Part shown: positions 9,367-17,173 of the stretch, piece after piece
Numbering within the stretch: the first letter of the stretch is position 1
How the letters are laid out: the number at the start of each line of letters is the position of its first letter
NCBI RefSeq assembly: GCF_019048065.1
Contig: NZ_CP077291.1
Span: 3,038,001-3,102,000, forward strand
Direction of reading: 5' to 3'
DNA from: Citrobacter farmeri
GTDB lineage: Bacteria > Pseudomonadota > Gammaproteobacteria > Enterobacterales > Enterobacteriaceae
Length of the DNA stretch: 64,000 nt
Position numbers and translations under genes: made by a program
The notes under the pieces: model-generated
The model's input: the letters and a program-made list of their open reading frames with translations, nothing else
Told to the model about the DNA's origin: nothing
Databases searched by the model: none

Positions 9367-9588
9367 CTACGACATCCAGGGCATCTCTGGTCCGGAAAGG
9401 CCGTAAAGAGAGCTACCACTGTTCCAAAACTTCCTGCCATGCTTAGGAGCATAAATGTAATTAGTGCTTATCCAGCATTTACCAGAATTTCTCAGACCAT
9501 AAATATATCCTCCTGCGCCCCATAAACGGCCTGACGCTTTCGGTCCAAAGATGTCGTTGTTGCTTATCCAATACTTACCAGAACCCAT
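9367..9588 (-). CDS. Small tandem-repeat protein, possibly a beta-flower-type fold
   Basis: 73-residue ORF built of 16-residue repeats each ending in tryptophan: ISNNDIFGPKASGRLW, GAGGYIYGLRNSGKCW, ISTNYIYAPKHGRKFW and NSGSSLYGLSGPEMPW, after a partial MGSGKYW. The pattern is x-x-x-x-x-[IL]-[YF]-[GA]-x-x-x-x-G-[KR]-x-W. The repeats are clear in the sequence. They resemble small four-fold beta-repeat proteins (the 4-fold beta-flower type), but that family link is from memory. A stop lies two codons upstream of the ATG and no strong ribosome-binding site is visible, so the gene could be a remnant. It is antisense to the rest of the island. Confidence 0.55.
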   Translation of the reverse strand: MGSGKYWISNNDIFGPKASGRLWGAGGYIYGLRNSGKCWISTNYIYAPKHGRKFWNSGSSLYGLSGPEMPWMS

Positions 9589-9861
9589 TGACTATCCATT
9601 CTCGCAAATCACTGCGTTGTAAATCGCTGCATTTCTCAACAAAAGCCCTGTCACAAATTTATAAATTATACAAAGGGTTGAAGCAATGTACCCATCATGA
9701 TCTATACGAACAACCTTAGTCAGGAGATAGTTGTTATTTTAGAAAGTAATAATTTAAATACAAATCTTAAATGAATTACAGGATTCAATACAAAAAGTTT
9801 TGAACTGTTGCTTTTTCAGCGTATATTCAACATTAGCAACAAGGAAAGTAAGGATATATTT
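9589..9861. other. AT-rich gap before the hcp island genes
   Basis: About 270 bases, noticeably more AT-rich than the core genes, hold the divergent 5' flanks of the repeat ORF and the 237-residue gene. Neither strand offers a recognised gene here. The gap presumably carries the promoter for the 9862-11249 operon; no consensus box stands out. Confidence 0.4.
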
Positions 9862-10575
9862 ATGCAGGCGTCAGATTATTTAAAGATGAAGTTTCAAAGC
9901 GATCGCCAGCTAGCTATATACGGACAGCAGGGTGTTACCAGCACATGGAAGGCGCTAAAAGGAATCGGGTCAGATCTCTACTCGGGCATTGAACGAGCAA
10001 GTTGGTATTCTTCCTGCTTGCTACCAAAATATCAGGACGTTTGTCAGGAGTTGCTCTCCGAAGAAAAACGAATGTGGATGAATATTTATTCCATCTATCG
10101 TTATCGGGATGTGATCGGCGAAATGCTCTATCTCTATTTCGAAATGGTTATAGAAGATACCAGGAATGGCAATAAGAAAAGCAGTGTTCGCAACGCGGAT
10201 ACAAAGATTACAAAACTCGTTGCTGGCGGTACAGTCAGTAGGGCAGTACGATCCGGTGTAACCCTTGCTTTTTCTGAAACACTTTCCTCCTCCAACCCTG
10301 TAGCACAGGCTGTTGTTGAACGTTTAGCTGCAAGAGTCCCGAACGTAGTCACGGCCTTTCAACTCTTTGGTACAGAGCAACACTGTGCCATGGCGGCTCG
10401 CAGGCTAAAGGCATTAGACTCGAAATATTACAGAATACTGTATGCGGCACAGTTGGAAATGCTTTATTACTTTGCTGAGCCAATTCTTTCGGATGTAATC
10501 AAAAACGTTCAGATGAAGGTCTATCGTGATTTTGATGCAATCTATGATGCACTAAAGAGTAAATATCATGTTTAA
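9862..10575 (+). CDS. Unrecognised protein upstream of hcp; candidate T6SS effector
   Basis: 237 residues, no signal peptide, mostly helical. Residues 76-98 are rich in Tyr/Ile/Met. A glycine-containing amphipathic stretch (119-135) and a hydrophobic stretch (158-170) follow, and the rest of the C-terminal half is Ala/Leu/Tyr-rich. I do not recognise a family by sequence. The start at 9862 has AAGGAT seven to eight bases upstream. The operon order (this gene, a tiny two-helix membrane protein overlapping by 8 bases, then hcp) is that of a type VI effector, its membrane immunity protein and the Hcp carrier. By analogy with Hcp-delivered pore formers such as Serratia Ssp6 it could act on membranes. 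That is inference from context, not homology. Confidence 0.6.
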   Translation: MQASDYLKMKFQSDRQLAIYGQQGVTSTWKALKGIGSDLYSGIERASWYSSCLLPKYQDVCQELLSEEKRMWMNIYSIYRYRDVIGEMLYLYFEMVIEDTRNGNKKSSVRNADTKITKLVAGGTVSRAVRSGVTLAFSETLSSSNPVAQAVVERLAARVPNVVTAFQLFGTEQHCAMAARRLKALDSKYYRILYAAQLEMLYYFAEPILSDVIKNVQMKVYRDFDAIYDALKSKYHV

Positions 10576-10753
10576 GAGCATTTTATCACTACTGTTTAAT
10601 GAGGTGCTTCTTATCGTAAGTATTATTGCCTTTGGATTCTTTTATCTTCATTTTTTCCCAACTTACTGGTTTCTACTAACAATCATATCAACAATTATAC
10701 TTATTATTATCCTGCCGAAGTTCACGGAAAGATTTGATAAATACAACAAATAA
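10568..10753 (+). CDS. Two-helix small membrane protein; candidate immunity protein
   Basis: 61 residues, with hydrophobic segments at about 3-27 and 32-50 and a basic C-terminal tail (FTERFDKYNK). It overlaps the preceding gene by eight bases, and hcp starts 17 bases after its stop, so all three are probably co-transcribed. Its size, membrane topology and tight linkage fit an inner-membrane immunity protein against a membrane-active toxin. No homolog is recognised, so the role is inferred from position. Confidence 0.6.
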   Translation: MFKSILSLLFNEVLLIVSIIAFGFFYLHFFPTYWFLLTIISTIILIIILPKFTERFDKYNK

Positions 10754-10769
10754 TTCACAAGGAGTTTTT

Positions 10770-11249
10770 ATGTCAAACCCTGCTTATTTATGGCTGACAG
10801 ATGAAAATGGTTCGCCTATGATTGGTTCATCACTTGTGATGGGCCGCGAAGGTGCTATTGAAATGAAATCGTTCACGCATAACGTTAACATTCCAGTTGA
10901 TGGTAATACGGGTAAACTGACAGGCACTCGTATTCATATGCCGATCATGTTTCAGAAGGAATTTGACCGCGTTACACCAATGCTCTACCGCGCATTAAGC
11001 ACCGGAAAAGTACTGCAGTCTGCCACAATTAAAATGTACCAAATTAATGAGGCAGGCCTGGAACAAGAGTATTTCAATATTCTTCTTGAAGGTGTCAAAC
11101 TAACATCAATCACGCCGGATCTATATCCGGGAGCAAACACAGGAACGCATCTCGAAACCATCCTACTGCGTTATGGACAGATAACCTGGAAGCACTGTGA
11201 CGGTAACATTATCTATACCGACTCATGGAATGAATGGGCGACATACTAA
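10770..11249 (+). CDS. hcp: Orphan Hcp, type VI secretion tube protein
   Basis: 159-residue Hcp of the T6SS_HCP family, very close to enterobacterial Hcp2 as I remember it. Recognisable blocks are SNPAYLWLTDENGSPMIG, SFTHNVNIPVDGNTGKLTG and PIMFQKEFDRVTPMLYRAL. Hcp forms hexameric rings that stack into the secreted tube and chaperones small effectors in its lumen. Start ATG 10770 has AAGGAG at 10759-10764; an upstream ORF extension from 10734 lacks support. No other T6SS structural gene is in the window, so this is an orphan copy that would depend on a secretion machine encoded elsewhere. Confidence 0.93.
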   Translation: MSNPAYLWLTDENGSPMIGSSLVMGREGAIEMKSFTHNVNIPVDGNTGKLTGTRIHMPIMFQKEFDRVTPMLYRALSTGKVLQSATIKMYQINEAGLEQEYFNILLEGVKLTSITPDLYPGANTGTHLETILLRYGQITWKHCDGNIIYTDSWNEWATY

Positions 11250-11353
11250 AAATTTCCGACCAGGGTTCTTTCATAGCTACTGCCGCATCCCTGATCACAG
11301 ACAAGATTCAACGTTGTTGACGTAGAAGACCATTTCTGCTGCCAGCAACGTTC
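11250..11353. other. Short unassigned stretch downstream of hcp
   Basis: No gene or strong hairpin is evident. It joins the hcp operon to the dehydrogenase remnant, so one island boundary probably lies here. Confidence 0.3.
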
Positions 11354-11443
11354 CTGACACTAACAACCTTTCTGGCCTCGGATAGCGCCAGCGCCATGAC
11401 GGCAACCATCGTGAATATGACTGCAGGCGCTACAACAGGATAA
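11354..11443 (+). pseudogene. 3' remnant of a short-chain dehydrogenase/reductase gene
   Basis: This frame reads LTLTTFLASDSASAMTAT and continues IVNMTAGATTG before a TAA stop at 11441-11443. FLASDxAS..T.T.VN...GA is the usual C-terminal end of short-chain dehydrogenases. No catalytic Tyr-x-x-x-Lys or nucleotide-binding part is present upstream, so only the last ~30 codons survive. It ends eight bases from the convergent rcdA stop. It is probably the scar of a gene destroyed when the hcp island formed. Confidence 0.65.
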
Positions 11444-11450
11444 CGGAGCC

Positions 11451-11987
11451 TTACCCGGCGATGCGTTTAACCATCAGCAGGATCTCTTCACGCGTCAATG
11501 GCGCCCGATCGGTCGCAAAATGTAGCGTCATGCCTTCAATAAAGGCATCCAGCGCACGCGCAGTATCCGGTTCGAACCACCGGGAAAGCGTTTGCTGGCT
11601 GCGCTGCATCCAGTTCTGCATCACCGTTTTTAACGCGGGTTTGCGATTGGCAAAGGCATACAGTTGATACATCAGTTCCATATTATCTGGCGTGGTGACC
11701 TGAGAACTGTAGATCATTTCGGTGATCGCGCGACATGCCCCCTCCTCGTCCGCAACATGCGTAAAAAAGTTCTGATACTGCCTGGACATCGTCTGCGTAA
11801 ACAGCGTGAACGCTTCGGTCAGCAACTCTTCGATACCGGAAAAATAGTAGGTCAGCGATCCCAGTGGCACCCCGGCCATCGCGGCGATTTTTCGGTGCGT
11901 CACAGCATGAATGCCATGCACTTTCACTGCTTCCAGCGTCGCGGCGACGATTTTCTCTCGCCGCTGCGGATCGTTAGCACGTCGCAC
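11451..11987 (-). CDS. rcdA: TetR-family regulator RcdA
   Basis: 178 residues, as in E. coli RcdA (formerly YbjK), which regulates csgD and other stress or biofilm genes. The N-terminal TetR helix-turn-helix spans about residues 8-55 ([22 protein letters not shown]). The C-terminal ligand-binding domain includes the conserved block [12 protein letters not shown]. It is divergent from ybjJ with an 85-base gap containing a palindrome at 12011-12024. In K-12 it lies directly beside rybB. Confidence 0.95.
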   Translation of the reverse strand: MRRANDPQRREKIVAATLEAVKVHGIHAVTHRKIAAMAGVPLGSLTYYFSGIEELLTEAFTLFTQTMSRQYQNFFTHVADEEGACRAITEMIYSSQVTTPDNMELMYQLYAFANRKPALKTVMQNWMQRSQQTLSRWFEPDTARALDAFIEGMTLHFATDRAPLTREEILLMVKRIAG

Positions 11988-12010
11988 GTTTACTCCTTTC
12001 TACAGGTTTA

Positions 12011-12024
12011 TGTACAAATGTACA
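12011..12024. promoter_or_regulatory. Palindrome between rcdA and ybjJ, possible regulator site
   Basis: TGTACA-AA-TGTACA is a symmetric site in the short divergent gap, suitably placed for autoregulation by RcdA or control of ybjJ. Which protein binds it is not shown by the sequence. Confidence 0.4.
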
Positions 12025-12072
12025 CAAGCTTGCTAATGTTGTCTTCTTCTCTTTATCTGCCGATCTGGAATT

Positions 12073-13281
12073 ATGACTGCCATCTCTTCACGCAAAGCCC
12101 TGCAACGCCGAACCTGGGCGCTTTTTATGTTCTTCTTTTTGCCCGGCCTGCTTATGGCCTCCTGGGCCACGCGTACGCCTGCCATTCGTGACACGCTCTC
12201 GGTCTCGACGGCGGAAATGGGGGCGGTGCTGTTTGGCCTCTCGATAGGTTCGATGAGCGGCATCCTTTGTTCGGCCTGGCTGGTGAAACGATTTGGCACG
12301 CGAAAAGTGATTCGCACCACCATGTCCTGCGCGATTGTAGGGATGCTGGTGTTGAGTCTGGCGCTATGGTTGACCTCACCGCTGTTGTTTGCGCTGGGTT
12401 TAGGCGTATTCGGTGCCAGTTTCGGCTCTGCGGAAGTGGCGATCAATATTGAAGGAGCGGCCGTCGAACGTGAGATGAACAAAACCGTGCTGCCGATGAT
12501 GCATGGATTTTACAGCTTCGGCACGCTGGCGGGCGCAGGCGTCGGGATGGCGCTGACGGCCTTTGGCGTCGCGGCAACCACCCATATAGTGCTGGCCTCG
12601 CTGGTGGCAATTGCGCCGATTTTTATTGCGATCAAAGCCATTCCCGACGGGACAGGTAAAAACGCCAGCGACGGGTCTCATCACGAAGAGAAAGGCGTCC
12701 CTTTCTGGCGTGATGTCCAGTTGCTGTTGATTGGCGTTGTGGTGCTGGCGATGGCATTTGCCGAAGGCTCCGCCAACGACTGGTTGCCGCTGCTGATGGT
12801 GGACGGCCACGGTTTTAGCCCGACCTCTGGTTCACTGATTTACGCGGGCTTCACGCTCGGGATGACCGTCGGACGCTTTACCGGCGGCTGGTTTATTGAC
12901 CGCTACAGCCGCGTGGCGGTGGTGCGCGCCAGCGCCCTGATGGGGGCGCTTGGGATCGGTTTGATTATTTTCGTCGACAGCGCCTGGGTAGCGGGAGTCT
13001 CCGTGGTCCTGTGGGGTCTGGGGGCATCGCTCGGCTTCCCGTTAACGATTTCAGCGGCCAGCGATACGGGGCCGGATGCGCCCACGCGCGTCAGCGTCGT
13101 GGCAACTACCGGCTATCTGGCATTTCTCGTTGGCCCTCCGCTGCTGGGCTACCTCGGCGAACACTACGGCTTGCGCAGCGCTATGTTGGTGGTGCTGGCG
13201 CTGGTGCTGCTGGCCGCCGTTGTTGCCAGAGCCGTTGCCAAACCAAATTCAACGACACAAACTGCGATGGAGAAGGGATAA
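12073..13281 (+). CDS. ybjJ: Major facilitator superfamily protein YbjJ
   Basis: 402-residue inner-membrane protein with about twelve hydrophobic helices and the MFS loop signatures ([15 protein letters not shown] after helix 2, [13 protein letters not shown] in the second half). It matches E. coli YbjJ. A family link to fucose/multidrug-type transporters is known, but its substrate is unknown. Divergent from rcdA; the ybjI ATG follows directly after the TAA stop, so the pair is one transcription unit. Confidence 0.93.
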   Translation: MTAISSRKALQRRTWALFMFFFLPGLLMASWATRTPAIRDTLSVSTAEMGAVLFGLSIGSMSGILCSAWLVKRFGTRKVIRTTMSCAIVGMLVLSLALWLTSPLLFALGLGVFGASFGSAEVAINIEGAAVEREMNKTVLPMMHGFYSFGTLAGAGVGMALTAFGVAATTHIVLASLVAIAPIFIAIKAIPDGTGKNASDGSHHEEKGVPFWRDVQLLLIGVVVLAMAFAEGSANDWLPLLMVDGHGFSPTSGSLIYAGFTLGMTVGRFTGGWFIDRYSRVAVVRASALMGALGIGLIIFVDSAWVAGVSVVLWGLGASLGFPLTISAASDTGPDAPTRVSVVATTGYLAFLVGPPLLGYLGEHYGLRSAMLVVLALVLLAAVVARAVAKPNSTTQTAMEKG

Positions 13282-14094
13282 ATGGGTATTAAGTTAATTG
13301 CAGTCGATATGGATGGCACCTTTCTGAGCGATCAAAAGACCTATAATCGCGAACGTTTTCTGACGCAGTATCAGCAGATGAAAACACAAGGTATTCGTTT
13401 TGCGGTCGCCAGCGGCAACCAGTATTACCAGCTCATCTCTTTCTTTCCTGAGATTGCCCATGAGATCTCCTTTGTTGCCGAAAACGGCGGTTGGGTGGTG
13501 AGCGAAGGTCAGGATATTTTCAACGGCGATCTGGCGAAGGCCGATTTTACCGCCATTGTCGACCATCTGTTGACCCGCGCCGATGTAGAGATCATCGCCT
13601 GCGGTAAGCACAGCGCGTATACCCTGAAAACGTACAACGACGAGATGAAAGCCACTGCGGGCATGTACTATCACCGCCTCGAGTTCGTGGATGACTTCGA
13701 CAATATTAATGATGTGTTTTTCAAATTTGGCCTCAACATCTCTGATGACAGGATCCCGGAAGTTCAGCAAGCGCTGCACGACGCTATTGGCGATATCATG
13801 GTGCCCGTTCACACCGGGTATGGCAGCATCGATCTCATTATCCCTGGCGTTCACAAAGCGAACGGTCTGCGCCTGCTCCAGCAGCGTTGGGGGATTGATG
13901 ATAAGGACGTGGTGGTGTTTGGCGACGGCGGCAACGATCTTGAAATGCTACGCCAGGCAGGCTTCAGTTTTGCGATGGAAAATGCGGCAGATGTTGTGGC
14001 GAAGGCCGCGAAATACCGCGCGGGCTCGAACAACAAGGAAGGTGTTCTGGACATTATTGATTGCGTCCTGAAGAACGAAGCGCCGTTTAATTAA
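13282..14094 (+). CDS. ybjI: HAD-superfamily sugar/FMN phosphatase YbjI
   Basis: 270-residue Cof-type (class IIB) HAD hydrolase with catalytic Asp9 and Asp11 in VDMDGTFL, the motif II serine/threonine-like ASGNQYYQL near 45, and the motif IV block VVFGDGGNDLEML near 212. E. coli YbjI has FMN and erythrose-4-phosphate phosphatase activity. It is a paralogue of YbiV at 36614-37429, sharing the [15 protein letters not shown] segment. It follows ybjJ with no gap. Confidence 0.95.
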   Translation: MGIKLIAVDMDGTFLSDQKTYNRERFLTQYQQMKTQGIRFAVASGNQYYQLISFFPEIAHEISFVAENGGWVVSEGQDIFNGDLAKADFTAIVDHLLTRADVEIIACGKHSAYTLKTYNDEMKATAGMYYHRLEFVDDFDNINDVFFKFGLNISDDRIPEVQQALHDAIGDIMVPVHTGYGSIDLIIPGVHKANGLRLLQQRWGIDDKDVVVFGDGGNDLEMLRQAGFSFAMENAADVVAKAAKYRAGSNNKEGVLDIIDCVLKNEAPFN

Positions 14095-14155
14095 CGCTGC
14101 TGGCGCTTCGCCGCCCGGGCCTGCAGCGCGACATGCTGTAGGCCTGAAATCTCAC

Positions 14156-15388
14156 TTACCCTTCCCGCGTATTCCCAATCTGCTTATCCTTCAGAAAGAT
14201 CACCATCAGCAGCAGCCAGAGAATACCGTTTGCCAGGTTGAACAGACTGAACAGGCCGTTCCCTCCGCCCAGCCAGGCGTATTTACTCAGCTCAATCCCG
14301 ATGGTGAAGATCAGCATTTGCAGCATCCCCATCGCTGCGGAAACCGTGCCTTTACTCATGTCGCTGGCGAACAGCGTGAGGCGCACCAGTCCGGCATTTG
14401 CTACGCCAATGCCGAAGGCGTAAACGCTCAGTCCTGCCGTCATCCACAGATAGGCGTGAGACGCGACTACCGTTGCCGCTGCGGCGATCATTAACCCGAG
14501 CATAATCGGCCAGCCGCCCATGATGATGAGCGAACGTACCGTACGTCGCGAGGTCAGGCGTGCCAGCACGAGGTTCCCGGCGATCAGCGCACCAAAAATG
14601 GGGACCTGTAGCAGTCCATATTCGTAGCTACTAAGTTGCTCGCCGCTGATAATAATAATCGGCGACTGTGCAATCCAGGCCAGCAGCGGCAGACTGACAA
14701 ATCCCAGCGCCAGCGCGCCGGCGACAAAGCGACCATTTTTCAGCACAAGTTTGTAATCGCTGCCCAGCGCTTTCAGTGACAGCGGTTCGCCAAGCCGCGT
14801 TGCGGTCTCCGGCATCGCCCGTTGCAGGCCAAAGAATGCGATCGCCGCCAGCGCGGCGAACAGCACAAACATGCCTTCCCACGGCAGGACATGCACCCAG
14901 GCTGCCCCCACCAGGGGGCCCAGCAGTGGCGCTATTAGCGCGACGTTCGCCATCAGCGCCGTGATTTTGATGCACACCGCCTCTTCAAAAGACTCCTGAA
15001 TTGCCGCATAGCCCACCGCGCCAATAAAGCACAGGCTGATACCCTGTAAAAAACGCAGCAGCGTAAATTGTTCAATGTTTTGCGCCAGCAGCGTCGCCAG
15101 GCAGGTCACAATAAACCACACCACGCCCGCTAACATCACCGGACGACGGCCCACTCGATCCGACAACGGCCCGAGCAGCCATTGCAGAAACATGCCCCCG
15201 GCCAGATAGGCAGTCATGGAGGTCGGCACCCAGTCGATCCCCGCCTGATATTGTTCCACCACCGCCAGCATGCCGGGTTGGATCATATCGTTACCAATGT
15301 AGGTGGAGAATTCGTAGAGCACCAGACAGAGAGGGAAAAGCAGCGCCTGACGTCCAAGACGGGCACCTTGTTGTAAACGGTTTTGCAT
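14156..15388 (-). CDS. mdfA: Multidrug/proton antiporter MdfA
   Basis: 410-residue MFS drug exporter with twelve membrane helices. The acidic residues needed for multidrug recognition and proton coupling in E. coli, Glu26 and Asp34 in helix 1, are present. The loop 2-3 motif [12 protein letters not shown] and the antiporter motif C-like stretch [20 protein letters not shown] are also visible. It exports cationic, neutral and zwitterionic drugs and contributes to alkaline pH tolerance. It is convergent with ybjI. Confidence 0.96.
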   Translation of the reverse strand: MQNRLQQGARLGRQALLFPLCLVLYEFSTYIGNDMIQPGMLAVVEQYQAGIDWVPTSMTAYLAGGMFLQWLLGPLSDRVGRRPVMLAGVVWFIVTCLATLLAQNIEQFTLLRFLQGISLCFIGAVGYAAIQESFEEAVCIKITALMANVALIAPLLGPLVGAAWVHVLPWEGMFVLFAALAAIAFFGLQRAMPETATRLGEPLSLKALGSDYKLVLKNGRFVAGALALGFVSLPLLAWIAQSPIIIISGEQLSSYEYGLLQVPIFGALIAGNLVLARLTSRRTVRSLIIMGGWPIMLGLMIAAAATVVASHAYLWMTAGLSVYAFGIGVANAGLVRLTLFASDMSKGTVSAAMGMLQMLIFTIGIELSKYAWLGGGNGLFSLFNLANGILWLLLMVIFLKDKQIGNTREG

Positions 15389-15515
15389 GCAATCTCTTCG
15401 CCAATAAAAAATCGCGCAAAGTGTAATGAAAGTGCCTCACCTGAGATAGTGAATTATGCGTGGTAAAAGCAAAATGCGCACATTTTTACCCGCTCAGGAA
15501 AATCCGCCCCCCAGG

Positions 15516-15532
15516 TTTAAGGTTAATCTAAG
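15516..15532 (+). promoter_or_regulatory. PmrA-like box upstream of ybjG
   Basis: TTTAAG-N5-TCTAAG matches the PmrA/BasR direct-repeat consensus YTTAAK-N5-YTTAAK with one mismatch. It lies about 155 bases before ybjG, a gene known to be PmrA-controlled in Salmonella and E. coli. Function inferred. Confidence 0.55.
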
Positions 15533-15685
15533 TTAATGCCGTTACTCTGTGTGAAAAATCGCAAGCGGTTGCCTGAAACACCTTCAATTGACAGGCAAAT
15601 AAGACAATCCCTCTTTACCCTATGGACGAACACTTTTATTCTCGGCCTGCCTGGATATTCATTAAACGTACTGAGTCTGAATGCT

Positions 15686-16294
15686 ATGCTGGAAAATATT
15701 AACTATTCGCTGTTCTACTTAATCAATGCCACGCCGGACTCGGCATCGTGGATGATTTCCCTTGCCATTTTTATCGCTAAAGATCTGATCAATATCGTCC
15801 CGCTGTTAGCCGTTATCCTCTGGCTGTGGGGACCGCGCGAACAGGTTTGCGCGCAGCGGCAGATGATCGTCAAAATGGCGATGGCGCTGGTCGTCAGCCT
15901 GCTGGTATCCTGGGTAATGGGACACCTGTTCCCGCACGATCGTCCGTTTGCCGATCGCATTGGCTACAATTATCTCCAGCATGCGGCAGATGACTCGTTT
16001 CCCAGCGATCACGGAACCGTGATATTTACCTTCGCGCTGGCGTTTTTGTTCTGGCACCGTCTCTGGTCCGGTGTCCTGCTGATGCTGCTGGCCGTGGCCA
16101 TCGCCTGGTCCCGGGTTTATCTTGGCGTGCACTGGCCGCTCGACATGCTTGGCGGCCTGCTGGCAGGGATGATCGGCTGCCTGAGCGCACAGATTTTCTG
16201 GCTAAAATTTGGCCAGACTCTCTATCGTGGTCTGCAATATAGTTACCGTATCTGTTTCGCCCTGCCGATCCGTAAAGGCTGGGTGCGTGACTAG
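15686..16294 (+). CDS. ybjG: Undecaprenyl-pyrophosphate phosphatase YbjG (PAP2 type)
   Basis: 202-residue inner-membrane PAP2 phosphatase that recycles undecaprenyl pyrophosphate to the monophosphate. The tripartite active site is visible: the HDRPF region near 100, the central PSDHGTV near 124, and SRVYLGVHWPLDMLGG near 160 with the catalytic histidine. The in-frame ORF extends 50 codons upstream, but the start at 15686 (MLENINYSLF) gives the E. coli N-terminus. The upstream stretch looks non-coding and carries a PmrA-like box. Compared with E. coli it has about four extra residues in the loop after LWLWG. Confidence 0.92.
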   Translation: MLENINYSLFYLINATPDSASWMISLAIFIAKDLINIVPLLAVILWLWGPREQVCAQRQMIVKMAMALVVSLLVSWVMGHLFPHDRPFADRIGYNYLQHAADDSFPSDHGTVIFTFALAFLFWHRLWSGVLLMLLAVAIAWSRVYLGVHWPLDMLGGLLAGMIGCLSAQIFWLKFGQTLYRGLQYSYRICFALPIRKGWVRD

Positions 16295-16314
16295 ACGAAG
16301 GAAAAAAGAGTAAT

Positions 16315-16347
16315 ATTAAGCGCTCAGTAGCGGACAGAGCGCTTAAT
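16315..16347 (+). terminator. Hairpin between ybjG and deoR
   Basis: A perfect 11-bp stem (16315-16325 with 16337-16347) with an 11-base loop lies in the 71-base gap. Only a weak T stretch follows, so it may terminate ybjG partially or act on the deoR leader. Confidence 0.6.
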
Positions 16348-16365
16348 TATTCATCCAGGGGAATT

Positions 16366-17124
16366 ATGGAAACACGTCGCGAAGAGCGTATTGGTCAATT
16401 GCTGCAGGCACTGAAACGCAGCGATAAACTCCATCTTAAGGAAGCCGCGACCCTGCTGGGCGTCTCTGAAATGACCATTCGTCGCGACCTGAATAACAAC
16501 AGCGCGCCGGTGGTGTTATTAGGTGGCTATATTGTGCTGGAACCCCGCAGCGCCAGCCACTATCTGCTCAGCGATCAAAAATCCCGTCTGGTGGAAGAAA
16601 AGCGTCGCGCGGCGCAACTGGCAGCAAGTCTGGTGCAGCCGCATCAAACGCTGTTTTTTGACTGCGGCACCACCACGCCATGGATCATCGAAGCGATCGA
16701 TAATGAAATCCCGTTTACCGCCGTCTGCTATTCCCTGAATACGTTTATGGCGTTGCAGGAAAAACCGCTGTGTCGGGCGATCCTCTCTGGTGGCGAATTC
16801 CACGCCAGTAATGCGATTTTCAAACCGCTTGATGCCCGGGAAACGTTAAACACTATCTGTCCGGATATCGCCTTCTACTCGGCGGCAGGCATTCACATCA
16901 GTAAAGGGGCGACCTGTTTTAATCTGGAAGAGTTGCCCGTGAAACACTGGGCGATGTCGATGGCCCAGTACCACGTGCTGGTGGTCGATCACAGCAAATT
17001 TGGTAAGGTTCGTCCGGCCCGGATGGGAGATTTAAAGCACTTTGACACGGTGATCAGCGACTGTTGCCCGGACGATGAATTTGTCAGCTTCGCCAAAGCA
17101 CAGCAGATAACGCTAATGTACTAA
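16366..17124 (+). CDS. deoR: Deoxyribonucleoside regulator DeoR
   Basis: 252-residue repressor of deoCABD and other nucleoside-use genes; the inducer is deoxyribose-5-phosphate. The N-terminal helix-turn-helix includes KEAATLLGVSEMTIRRDL (about 25-42). The C-terminal sensor domain has the family's FFDCGTTTPWII and DHSKFGKV motifs. Length equals E. coli DeoR. A CAGGGG ribosome-binding site precedes the ATG. Convergent with dacC across a REP hairpin. Confidence 0.96.
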   Translation: METRREERIGQLLQALKRSDKLHLKEAATLLGVSEMTIRRDLNNNSAPVVLLGGYIVLEPRSASHYLLSDQKSRLVEEKRRAAQLAASLVQPHQTLFFDCGTTTPWIIEAIDNEIPFTAVCYSLNTFMALQEKPLCRAILSGGEFHASNAIFKPLDARETLNTICPDIAFYSAAGIHISKGATCFNLEELPVKHWAMSMAQYHVLVVDHSKFGKVRPARMGDLKHFDTVISDCCPDDEFVSFAKAQQITLMY

Positions 17125-17129
17125 TTGCA

Positions 17130-17164
17130 GCTTGCCGGACAGGCGTCAGCCCCATCCGGCAAGC
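17130..17164. repeat. REP hairpin between deoR and dacC
   Basis: Inverted arms GCTTGCCGGA and TCCGGCAAGC, with internal GGCGTCAGCCCC, have the usual repetitive extragenic palindrome shape. It separates the convergent 3' ends. Confidence 0.8.
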
Positions 17165-17173
17165 CACAAATGC

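Noticed and set aside
15536..15685. 50-codon N-terminal extension of ybjG
   Set aside because: Family length and the PmrA-like box just upstream favour the start at 15686.
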